Assembly: GCA_002011685.1 (NCBI GenBank)
Contig: MTOL01000365.1
Span: 1 to 9,211 of the forward strand
From: Deferribacteres bacterium JdFR-76
GTDB taxonomy: Bacteria; Zhuqueibacterota; JdFR-76
DNA: 9,211 nt
Direction of reading: 5' to 3'
Shown: piece after piece, positions 1-6,722 of the stretch
Position numbering within the stretch: position 1 is the stretch's first letter
How the letters are laid out: each line of letters begins with the position of its first letter
Notes under the pieces: model-generated
Database searches by the model: none
Told to the model about the DNA's origin: nothing
Seen by the model: only the letters and a program-made list of their open reading frames with translations
Made by a program: the position numbers and the translations under genes

Positions 1-3000
1 TCCCGCCGGTCTCCGTTAGTCACGTGCAGAAGCAACTGACAGCGTCCTGGATGTTCTTTTGCCAGCCGTTCAATTTTTTGCAGTAGAGTTACTTTGATGT
101 CTTCCAGCTTCAGATTCAGACAAACGTTGCGGGTAAAGCGGTGCCGTGCCTGGTCCAGCGGAATTACCTCGTCACAAATGATCTTTGGCTCCCTGTTTTC
201 ATCCGTAGAAACCCGTCCCACTATCAGTACCAGAGAGTCGGGCTGAATCAGGTCGCGGAATTTCTCATACACGCTGGCAAAAACCAGCATTTCCGCGCTC
301 CCCGAAAAATCTTCTACGGTTGCAAATGCCATGGTCCGCCGGTTCTGATCCAGGATCGTCTTCACGGAGGTAATAATGGCTCCAACGCGCAGATTGCTGC
401 CGTCCGTCAGCGCCTTCAGGTTCGCGAGATTGATGGTCGAAAAAGCACGCACTTCGTTACGGTAATTTTCCAGCGGGTGTCCGCTTACATAAAACCCCAG
501 CAGTTCTTTCTCCAGTGTTAGCATTCGGAAGTGGCTCCACGGCTCTACCTCGGGAAGTTCCGGATACTTGGCCACCCCTTTCCGGTTTCCGGCCGGAGCC
601 GTGTCAAAGATGCTGATCTGCCCCCGCATCTCTTCCGTTTGCACCTTCTGGGCATAATTTAGGGCCAGGTCAATGCTCTCGTACAGCTGAGCACGGTGCC
701 CTTCCAGGGAATCCAGCGCCCCCGCCTGAACCAGACTTTCCAGCACTTTCCGGTTTACTGCACGCAGATCCAGATGTTCAACAAAATGAAAGATATTCTT
801 GAACGGTCCGTATTTTTTGCGGGCCTGGAGAATAGAACGGATGGCCCCTTTCCCCACGTTTTTGATGGCACCCAACCCAAAGCGGATTTTATTCCCGGAA
901 ACGCTGAAATCGGCATCACTCTCGTTCACATCTGGCGGCAAAATCTCCAGTCCAAGACGTTTGCACTCATCCAGCAAAATCATGATCCGGCTGGTGTCGC
1001 CCATTTCGCTGGTGAGCGAAGCGGCCATAAATTCCGCCGGGTAATGCGCTTTCAGATAGGCTGTCTGGTAGGCTACCACAGAGTATCCTGCTGCGTGGGA
1101 CTTGTTGAAACCGTATTCCGCAAAACGTGCAATCAGGTCCCAGATTTCTTCCGCAGTTTTCTGGGCGATTCCCCGTTCTTTGGCTCCTTCGATGAACTTG
1201 ATTTTTTGCTGCGCCATGAGGTCTTTCTTCTTTTTCCCCATGGCCCGGCGCACCAGGTCAGCCTCACCCAGACTGAACCCGCCCAGCTGGCTTACAATCT
1301 GCATCACCTGCTCCTGGTACACGATGACCCCGTACGTCTCCTTCAGGATGGGCTCCAGCATCGGGTGCAGGTATTCAATTTTTTTGCGGCCGTGGCGCCG
1401 ATCGATGAAGTCATCGATCATGGACATGGGGCCCGGGCGGTAAAGGGCGTTCATGGCGATCAGATCTTCGATACGCTGCGGCTTCAACCGTTTCAAACAA
1501 TCCCGCATGCCGCTACTTTCGAACTGGAACACCCCTACCGTTTCGCCGTTGCTGAAAAGCTCGTAGGTCTTGGGATCATCCAGCGGAATCTGGTCCAGAT
1601 CGATCTGAATCCCTCGTTTTTCCAGCATTTTGACCGTATTTTTGATGACGGTCAGTGTCCGCAATCCCAGGAAGTCCATCTTCAGCAAGCCAATCTTCTC
1701 GATGGACTTCATGTCATATTGGGTGGTAACATCTCCAGTATTCTGAACGTAAAGCGGCACATAATTGGTTAGCTCATCGGGCGCAATAACCACCCCAGCT
1801 GCGTGTGTGGAAGCGTGGCGGGCCAGCCCTTCTAGAACCCGGGAATATTCCAGCAGCTTTTTGTATTTCTCGTCTCCCTTTTCGAAGATCTGGCGGAATT
1901 CGGCCACGTTCCTGTAAGCTTCGTCAATGGACATGCCAAAAGGGATGAGCTTTGCAATGCGATCCACCTCGCCGTATTTCAGCTTGAGGACGCGTCCTAC
2001 ATCGCGCACGACCGCCCGGGCTGCCATTGTTCCAAAAGTAATAATCTGCGTGACATTCTTTTCCCCGTACTTCCGGCGCACATAATCGATCACTTCCTCC
2101 CGGCGCTCAAAACAGAAGTCAATGTCGATGTCTGGCAGGGTCACTCGTTCCGGATTCAGAAAACGTTCAAAAAGAAGGTTGTACTTCATCGGGTCAATAT
2201 TGGTAATTCCCAGGGCATAAGAGACAAGGCTCCCCGCTGCAGATCCGCGTCCCGGCCCCACTGGAATATCCCGGCTTCGCGCGTAATCGATAAAGTCCTT
2301 CACTATTAAAAAATACCCGGCATATCCCATCTGATTGATGATGTCAATTTCCCGCTCAAACCTTTCTTTAATCTCCGGTGTTATCTCTGGATAGCGTCGC
2401 TTCAATCCTTCCCAGGCCACTTCCCGCAGATACTCTTCCAGCGTGGTGGCTGAACTCTCGGGCGGAATCTCGAATTTAGGCAGATAGGTTTTGCTGAAAT
2501 CCAGCTCCAAATTGCATTTCTCCGCAATCTCCAGCGAGCGTTCCACCGCGTCTGGCATTTCGGCAAACAGTTGCTGCATTTCCGCAGGTGATTTGAAATA
2601 CAGTTCCTGAGTGGAATATTTCAGCCGGGAGGGATCATCCTGATCCTTGCCGGTCTGAATGCACAGTAGCACATCGTGGGCCAGATGGTGTTCGCGCTTG
2701 AGATAATGAATATCGTTCGTGGCAACAATAGGAACGCTGAGCACGTCGCTGAGATATTTGATTCCATCCAATGCCAGCTTTTCCTCTTCGATGCCGTGGT
2801 TTTGCACCTCCAGATAAAAATCGTCCCCGAAGATTTTCAGGTAGGCTTCGGCCTTCTCTTTGGCTTTTTCGATATGGCCCTGAATGATGGCCCGTGGGAT
2901 CTCCCCTTTCAGACAGGAGCTCAATGCAATGATCCCCTGATGGTACTCTCGCAGAACTTCCAGATCGATGCGCGGTTTGTAGTAAAACCCTTCCAGATAG

Positions 3001-3326
3001 GCAATGGAAACCAGCTTCATGAGATTGCGGTAGCCGGTGAGATCCTTGGCCAGCAGGATCAGGTGGTAGGCACTGTCCTCATGTTCGGAGCGGGTTTTTT
3101 CTTTACGGCTCCGCGGCGCCACATACGTTTCCACGCCAATGATCGGTTTTATGCCAGCCTCAACGGCTGCCTGGTAAAATTCGATGGCCCCAAACATGTT
3201 ACCGTGATCAGTGAGTGCCAGGGCCGGCATGCCATAATCACGGGCACTCTTTACCAGCTCCTCAATCCGGCAGGCGCCATCCAGAAGGCTGAAATGCGAG
3301 TGAGTGTGCAAGTGCACAAAAGACAT
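1..3326 (-). CDS. dnaE: DNA polymerase III alpha subunit (C-terminus beyond window edge)
   Basis: This is the catalytic subunit of the replicative DNA polymerase. The 1108 visible codons cover nearly the whole protein (about 1160 residues in E. coli); only the extreme C-terminus is missing. The start is ATG at 3326, with a GAGGT ribosome site five bases upstream. An N-terminal PHP domain (about 1-210) begins VHLHTHSHFS and shows a full set of likely metal ligands: H5, H7, D16, H41, E66, H88, C138, D205, H207. The polymerase core has GPGRGSAAGS (357-366), PDIDIDF with catalytic D401 and D403, LYRPGPM (628-634), and D551 in KMDFLGLRTL, matching the E. coli D401/D403/D555 triad. A helix-hairpin-helix region lies near 770-870, a probable beta-clamp-binding motif QISIF at 903-907, and an OB fold from about 980. 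It is DnaE-type, not PolC: there is no inserted DnaQ-like exonuclease domain. No intein or frameshift was seen. murA lies 325 bases upstream on the same strand. Confidence 0.97.
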   Translation of the reverse strand, partial: MSFVHLHTHSHFSLLDGACRIEELVKSARDYGMPALALTDHGNMFGAIEFYQAAVEAGIKPIIGVETYVAPRSRKEKTRSEHEDSAYHLILLAKDLTGYRNLMKLVSIAYLEGFYYKPRIDLEVLREYHQGIIALSSCLKGEIPRAIIQGHIEKAKEKAEAYLKIFGDDFYLEVQNHGIEEEKLALDGIKYLSDVLSVPIVATNDIHYLKREHHLAHDVLLCIQTGKDQDDPSRLKYSTQELYFKSPAEMQQLFAEMPDAVERSLEIAEKCNLELDFSKTYLPKFEIPPESSATTLEEYLREVAWEGLKRRYPEITPEIKERFEREIDIINQMGYAGYFLIVKDFIDYARSRDIPVGPGRGSAAGSLVSYALGITNIDPMKYNLLFERFLNPERVTLPDIDIDFCFERREEVIDYVRRKYGEKNVTQIITFGTMAARAVVRDVGRVLKLKYGEVDRIAKLIPFGMSIDEAYRNVAEFRQIFEKGDEKYKKLLEYSRVLEGLARHASTHAAGVVIAPDELTNYVPLYVQNTGDVTTQYDMKSIEKIGLLKMDFLGLRTLTVIKNTVKMLEKRGIQIDLDQIPLDDPKTYELFSNGETVGVFQFESSGMRDCLKRLKPQRIEDLIAMNALYRPGPMSMIDDFIDRRHGRKKIEYLHPMLEPILKETYGVIVYQEQVMQIVSQLGGFSLGEADLVRRAMGKKKKDLMAQQKIKFIEGAKERGIAQKTAEEIWDLIARFAEYGFNKSHAAGYSVVAYQTAYLKAHYPAEFMAASLTSEMGDTSRIMILLDECKRLGLEILPPDVNESDADFSVSGNKIRFGLGAIKNVGKGAIRSILQARKKYGPFKNIFHFVEHLDLRAVNRKVLESLVQAGALDSLEGHRAQLYESIDLALNYAQKVQTEEMRGQISIFDTAPAGNRKGVAKYPELPEVEPWSHFRMLTLEKELLGFYVSGHPLENYRNEVRAFSTINLANLKALTDGSNLRVGAIITSVKTILDQNRRTMAFATVEDFSGSAEMLVFASVYEKFRDLIQPDSLVLIVGRVSTDENREPKIICDEVIPLDQARHRFTRNVCLNLKLEDIKVTLLQKIERLAKEHPGRCQLLLHVTNGDRR

Positions 3327-3330
3327 GGCT

Positions 3331-3335
3331 ACCTC
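3331..3335 (-). promoter_or_regulatory. Ribosome binding site of dnaE
   Basis: On the minus strand GAGGT lies five bases before the ATG at 3326. It supports this start, which places the PHP motif HLHTH at residues 5-9 as is usual in DnaE proteins. Confidence 0.7.
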
Positions 3336-3376
3336 ATCTCATTGATGCTCAATCGAGTTAGATTATGTTAATCAAA

Positions 3377-3402
3377 GGTAATTACCGTTACCGGGACGTA
3401 AC
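3377..3402. promoter_or_regulatory. Palindrome cluster in dnaE leader, possible operator
   Basis: GGTAATTACC (3377-3386) is a perfect 10-base palindrome. It abuts a second inverted repeat, GTTAC (3387-3391) and GTAAC (3398-3402), separated by six bases. The two share a GTAA/TTAC core, giving repeated half-sites within 26 bases, about 50 bases upstream of the dnaE start. This resembles a dimeric repressor site or a small RNA hairpin. No known regulator is recognised, and short AT-rich palindromes can arise by chance. Confidence 0.25.
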
Positions 3403-3413
3403 AGACTTGTTTG

Positions 3414-3442
3414 ACGTTAAAAATTTCCAGCGACCTTTTCAA
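3414..3442 (-). promoter_or_regulatory. Candidate sigma70-like promoter for dnaE
   Basis: On the minus strand TTGAAA (3442-3437) is followed after exactly 17 bases by TAACGT (3419-3414). The -35 matches consensus in five of six positions, but the -10 in only three. It would give dnaE a leader of roughly 80 bases containing the palindrome cluster at 3377-3402. It lies in the AT-rich part of the spacer, where a promoter is expected. The weak -10 makes this tentative, and promoters in Bacteroidota-like lineages often follow a different consensus. Confidence 0.25.
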
Positions 3443-3651
3443 AGGAAAATGAAGTGCCGTCAGAAAAAATCATGCCCCCCACGTGAATTCTCTCATCAGA
3501 AAGGAAAAAATTCTCTCTATTCCGGCTCCGAGAGGAGAAAAGCATTTTTGATGCAAAAGGGAGCAGAAAAGTTCCGTGGATTTGCCGAAGCTTGTTTAGG
3601 GCTTTGAACGCCGTGGCGGCACTGGGGGATGCCGGCTCCGGGCGGATCGAT

Positions 3652-4914
3652 TCAGTATTCTTCCGTCTTTTCTCGCCAGATCCGAGCGCCGAGTTGCTGC
3701 AGCTTCACCTCAATCCGTTCATACCCGCGGTCGATGTGATAAATACGGAGGACTTCGGTGCGCCCCTCGGCAATGAGCCCTGCCAGAATCAGTGAAGCGG
3801 ACGCCCGGAGGTCGGTAGACATAACCTTGGCGCCCTTCAACTTTTTCACGCCACGAATAATGGCCGTATTGCCATCCACCTCAATATTGGCTCCGAGACG
3901 GTTCAACTCAGGAACATGGCTGAAACGGTCCAGATAGATGGTATCGGTAACGGTGCTGGTTCCATCGGCAGTGGTCATGAGGGCCGTCCACTGAGCCTGC
4001 ATGTCGGTCGGGAAACCGGGATATACGTCGGTAATCACATTCACCGGACGAATGCGCCCATCCGCCTTTAACCGGATGCATCCTTCAGAAATGTCCATTT
4101 TCACATCAAGTTCTTCCATTTTGCTAATAACAGCAACCATATGATCGGGCCGTACGTTTCTCAGACACACGACGCCACCGGTCATGACTGCCGCGGCCAG
4201 AAAAGTGCCGGCCTCGATGCGGTCTGGAATGACGGCAATTCGCGCCGGTTTTAGCATCGAAACGCCGCGAATCGTGAGCGTCTTCGTTCCGATCCCTTCG
4301 ATATGTGCTCCCATGGCGTTGAGATAGTGCCCAAGTTGCTGAATCTCAGGCTCCATGGCCGCATTTTCGATTACGGTCTGGCCTTCTGCAAGCACAGCCG
4401 CCATCATCAGGTTGCCCGTTGCTCCAACACTGGGAACATCAAATGCCAGGTAGGCCCCTTTTAATCTCCGGGTATGAGCCACCACATAGCCCTGATCGAT
4501 GTCGTACTCCGCGCCCAACTTACGAAGCCCTTCCAGATGAAAATTCACTGGACGCGGGCCCCAGGCACAGCCTCCGGGAAGCGACACCCGTGCATAACCG
4601 TGCCTGGCCACCAGCGGCCCAAGGACATAAAAAGAGGCCCGCATGGTTTTGACCAGTTCGTAGGGAGCCTCAAGTGAATGTTCCTGCGGTACATCAATTT
4701 CCAGAACGTGATCTCCAAACTCCACCTTTACACCCATGGTTTGCAGAAGCCTGACCATGGTACGCACATCCCGCAAATTGGGAACATTTTCAATAATGTG
4801 CTTTCCCGGAGCCAGCAGCGCCGCTGCCATTATGGGCAGCACCGCATTTTTCGCGCCGCTGATGGTAATTTCCCCTTTTAGTTTCTTGCCACCTTCAATA
4901 ACCAGCTTCTCCAA
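3652..4914 (-). CDS. murA: UDP-N-acetylglucosamine 1-carboxyvinyltransferase (MurA)
   Basis: This cytoplasmic enzyme transfers enolpyruvate from phosphoenolpyruvate to UDP-GlcNAc, the first committed step of peptidoglycan synthesis. The protein has 420 residues, the normal length. Active-site features are all present: K22-N23 in SGAKNAVLP; catalytic Cys116 in LPGGCAWGPRPV (the residue fosfomycin alkylates) with R121 nearby; D304 in YPGFPTDMQAQW; R396 in YHIDRGYERIE. Internal similarity between halves fits the two-domain inside-out barrel fold. The start is TTG, not ATG: an in-frame TGA lies only two codons upstream (4920-4918), a GGAG ribosome site lies seven bases upstream, and this start aligns with the family N-terminus (MEKLVIEGG). 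The next in-frame Met, residue 29, would delete K22-N23. It follows recN after 91 bases with no terminator in the gap, so co-transcription is likely. Confidence 0.97.
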   Translation of the reverse strand: MEKLVIEGGKKLKGEITISGAKNAVLPIMAAALLAPGKHIIENVPNLRDVRTMVRLLQTMGVKVEFGDHVLEIDVPQEHSLEAPYELVKTMRASFYVLGPLVARHGYARVSLPGGCAWGPRPVNFHLEGLRKLGAEYDIDQGYVVAHTRRLKGAYLAFDVPSVGATGNLMMAAVLAEGQTVIENAAMEPEIQQLGHYLNAMGAHIEGIGTKTLTIRGVSMLKPARIAVIPDRIEAGTFLAAAVMTGGVVCLRNVRPDHMVAVISKMEELDVKMDISEGCIRLKADGRIRPVNVITDVYPGFPTDMQAQWTALMTTADGTSTVTDTIYLDRFSHVPELNRLGANIEVDGNTAIIRGVKKLKGAKVMSTDLRASASLILAGLIAEGRTEVLRIYHIDRGYERIEVKLQQLGARIWREKTEEY

Positions 4915-5005
4915 GGTTCATCTCCATCTTTCACAAAAACAGGATCGATCTTCTTCCCTTCTCCGTTCTTTCCGCGAAATTTTTACCGTCCTCCCTCCTC
5001 GCTCA
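4915..5005 (-). other. Purine-rich spacer between recN and murA
   Basis: The minus strand of this 91-base gap is strongly purine-rich, with GAGGAGGGAGGA just after the recN stop and further GGAGAAGGGAAG-type runs. It ends in the murA ribosome site. There is no hairpin with a T-run and no convincing promoter, which fits read-through from recN into murA. The recN stop forms TAATG with an ATG that opens only a seven-residue frame (5006-4983), most likely chance. Confidence 0.5.
4922..4925 (-). promoter_or_regulatory. Ribosome binding site that fixes the TTG start of murA
   Basis: GGAG on the minus strand, within GATGGAGAT, stands seven bases before the TTG at 4914. Together with the in-frame stop between them it leaves TTG as the only sensible initiator for a full-length MurA. 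Confidence 0.65.
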
Positions 5006-6712
5006 TTACTCCCTGGAATAGAGTTCCAGGAGTTCTTGTGCGTTCTTCAGTGTGGTTTCTGTAATTTTCTGACCGCCGAGCAGATAGGCAATTTCTTTAA
5101 CCCGTTCATCCTGGTCGAGGTGGTGAATCAGAGTGAACGTTTCGCCATCCCGCACTTCCTTGCGCACGGAATAATGTTCCTGGCCAAATCCGGCGATTTG
5201 CGGCAGATGGGTCACACAGATGATCTGGTGGGACCGTGCCAGTTGGCGTAGCTTTCTTCCCACAGCTTCGGCGATTCGGCCAGAAATCCCGATATCGATT
5301 TCATCAAAAACCAGCACATCGATCTGGTCCTTTTCGGCAAGTACGGATTTCAGGGCCAGCATAATTCTGGAGATCTCGCCTCCCGAAGCGATGCGTGCCA
5401 GCGGTTTGAATTCATCGCCCGGGTTCGTCGATATGAGAAACCGTACCCGATCTTTGCCGTACCGCCGGACAGCCGTTCCTTTGCCCAGATCCACGCTCCC
5501 CTCTTCTCCAGGTTCATAGCTGGCGAAATCCACCCGGAAGCGGGCACTTCCCATGCCAATCTCACCAAGAACCTGTTCCACCTCCCGGGCCAGCTGGGCT
5601 GCCACTTCTTTACGCCTTGTCGACAATCTCTCCGCAAGGCTCCGCAATTCCCCCTTTCTCTGAGCGATTGAGGCTTCCAGCTCCGCCAGCCGGTCATCCA
5701 GATTCTCGATTTTGTTCAGCTCTTCTTTCAGCTCCTGCAAATGCCGCAGAATTTCCTCCACGGGCAGCCCGTATTTTTTCTTGACCCGGTTGATCTGACT
5801 GAGGCGCACGCGGATCTGTTCCAGCCGTTCCGGATCGAAATCGGTCGTACTTGCAAAATCGCTTACCGTCCGCACCACTTCGTCCACCGAAACCATGGCC
5901 GATTCGATGAGCTGAACGGCCTCCCGAAATTGCGGGTGAATTTCTGCCAGTTCCTGCAGCCGTTCCAGCGCCTGTGATAGAGTGGAATGAGCTGCTCCAT
6001 CTTGCTCGTATAGCAGCTGGGAAACCTCGTTGCACAGAATCATTAGCCGCTCGTAATTGGCGAGAATCCGTTCTTCATTCAGAAGTTCCTCTTCCTCTCC
6101 GGGCTGAAGATTCAGCTCCTCAATCTCACGGATTTGAAAAGCCAGAAAATCCTGGCGCTGCCGCAGTTCGAAGGCTGACTGTCTCAGGGTTTCCAGCTCC
6201 TGCATGGATCTGCGGAGCTCATCATACTTCCGGACAAATTCGCGTACCTGATCCAGGTGATCAGCATAAGCATCCAGAAAGCGCAGGTGGTTTTCCTCCT
6301 GTAATAGAGACTGGTGCTCGTGCTGCCCGTGGAGATCCACAAGGCGGTCGGAGATCTTCTTGAGGAGACCAATTTGTGTGACAGCATCGTTAATCAGGGT
6401 GCGGGAACGGCCGGACTGATGTAGTTCGCGCCGCAAAATAAGTTCTCCCCCACTGGGCTCCAGGTCATTCTCCACCAGCAAATGGTCAATTTCGCCCGGA
6501 ACATTCACAAATACACCTTCGATAATCGCCCGTTCGGCCCCGCGGCGCAGCACATCCGGCGGAATCCTTTCTCCGAGAATGGAATTCAAGGCATTAATGA
6601 TCAAGGATTTCCCCGCTCCTGTTTCACCCGTGATGACATTAAATCCTTCCGAAAAGGTGATTTCCAATTCCTCAATCAGTGCGAAGTTTTTCACATAAAG
6701 TTTCTTCAGCAT
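5006..6712 (-). CDS. recN: DNA repair protein RecN
   Basis: RecN is an SMC-like ATPase that acts at DNA double-strand breaks with the RecA recombination pathway. The 568-residue length fits the family (553 in E. coli). Visible in order: an N-terminal head opening with KLYVKNFALIEELEI and Walker A GETGAGKS (29-36); the RecN motif DLHGQHEHQSLL (126-137); a first charged helical arm (about 150-235); a second heptad-rich arm (about 320-380); then FLISTNPGDEFKPLARIASGGE with the ABC signature SGGE (443-446); Walker B VLVFDE (466-471), the DIGISGR segment, and the switch VTHLPQIA (500-507). The ATG at 6712 lies 10 bases after the propeller gene stop, with GGGG only two bases before it, so translation probably depends partly on ribosomes from the upstream gene. 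It ends with TAA at 5006. No LexA-type SOS box was recognised at its start, so regulation is probably from further upstream. Confidence 0.96.
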   Translation of the reverse strand: MLKKLYVKNFALIEELEITFSEGFNVITGETGAGKSLIINALNSILGERIPPDVLRRGAERAIIEGVFVNVPGEIDHLLVENDLEPSGGELILRRELHQSGRSRTLINDAVTQIGLLKKISDRLVDLHGQHEHQSLLQEENHLRFLDAYADHLDQVREFVRKYDELRRSMQELETLRQSAFELRQRQDFLAFQIREIEELNLQPGEEEELLNEERILANYERLMILCNEVSQLLYEQDGAAHSTLSQALERLQELAEIHPQFREAVQLIESAMVSVDEVVRTVSDFASTTDFDPERLEQIRVRLSQINRVKKKYGLPVEEILRHLQELKEELNKIENLDDRLAELEASIAQRKGELRSLAERLSTRRKEVAAQLAREVEQVLGEIGMGSARFRVDFASYEPGEEGSVDLGKGTAVRRYGKDRVRFLISTNPGDEFKPLARIASGGEISRIMLALKSVLAEKDQIDVLVFDEIDIGISGRIAEAVGRKLRQLARSHQIICVTHLPQIAGFGQEHYSVRKEVRDGETFTLIHHLDQDERVKEIAYLLGGQKITETTLKNAQELLELYSRE

Positions 6713-6722
6713 TTCCCCGCAC

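Larger units (their letters stand above)
3327..3651 (-). other. Intergenic spacer between murA and dnaE
   Basis: This 325-base stretch is the only large gene-free region in the window. Its half nearer dnaE (about 3360-3550) is clearly richer in A and T than the flanking genes. It holds a weak sigma70-like promoter candidate, a small cluster of palindromes and the dnaE ribosome site. Near murA there are two short GC hairpins (CGGCA/TGCCG at about 3615-3636, and GCCG-CCA-CGGC beside it), but no T-run follows either, so I do not call a terminator. A plus-strand open frame at 3365-3607 has no good ribosome site and a composition unlike a known protein, and I do not accept it as a gene. Confidence 0.6.

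Noticed and set aside
696..1772. A 358-codon plus-strand open frame opposite dnaE
   Set aside because: It lies wholly antisense to well-conserved dnaE codons and its protein resembles no family. It is a compositional shadow of the real gene.
1..3326. Possible intein or split-dnaE arrangement
   Set aside because: The reading frame is continuous through all polymerase motifs with normal spacing (catalytic residues at 401, 403 and 551), so there is no inserted intein in the visible part.
3373..3380. TAnnTTTG (Bacteroidota-type -7 element) on the minus strand as the dnaE promoter
   Set aside because: No TTG -33 element lies at a suitable distance upstream, so the match of a short degenerate motif is not enough.
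3541..3560. GCAT/ATGC hairpin with flanking T/A runs, as a possible murA terminator
   Set aside because: The stem is only four mostly weak base pairs, far below a working rho-independent terminator.
3365..3607. An 80-codon plus-strand frame in the murA-dnaE spacer
   Set aside because: There is no convincing ribosome site before its ATG, the product is rich in K, R and F without recognisable motifs, and the region looks regulatory. A small unknown gene cannot be fully excluded.
3522..3640. Nine-base direct repeat CCGGCTCCG at 3522-3530 and 3632-3640
   Set aside because: One nine-base match within about 300 bases is plausible by chance, and it is not part of a larger repeat or palindrome.
4983..5006. 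Seven-residue frame opening at the TAATG junction after recN
   Set aside because: Although stop and start overlap, a frame this short in a purine-rich spacer is expected by chance and has no recognisable leader-peptide feature.
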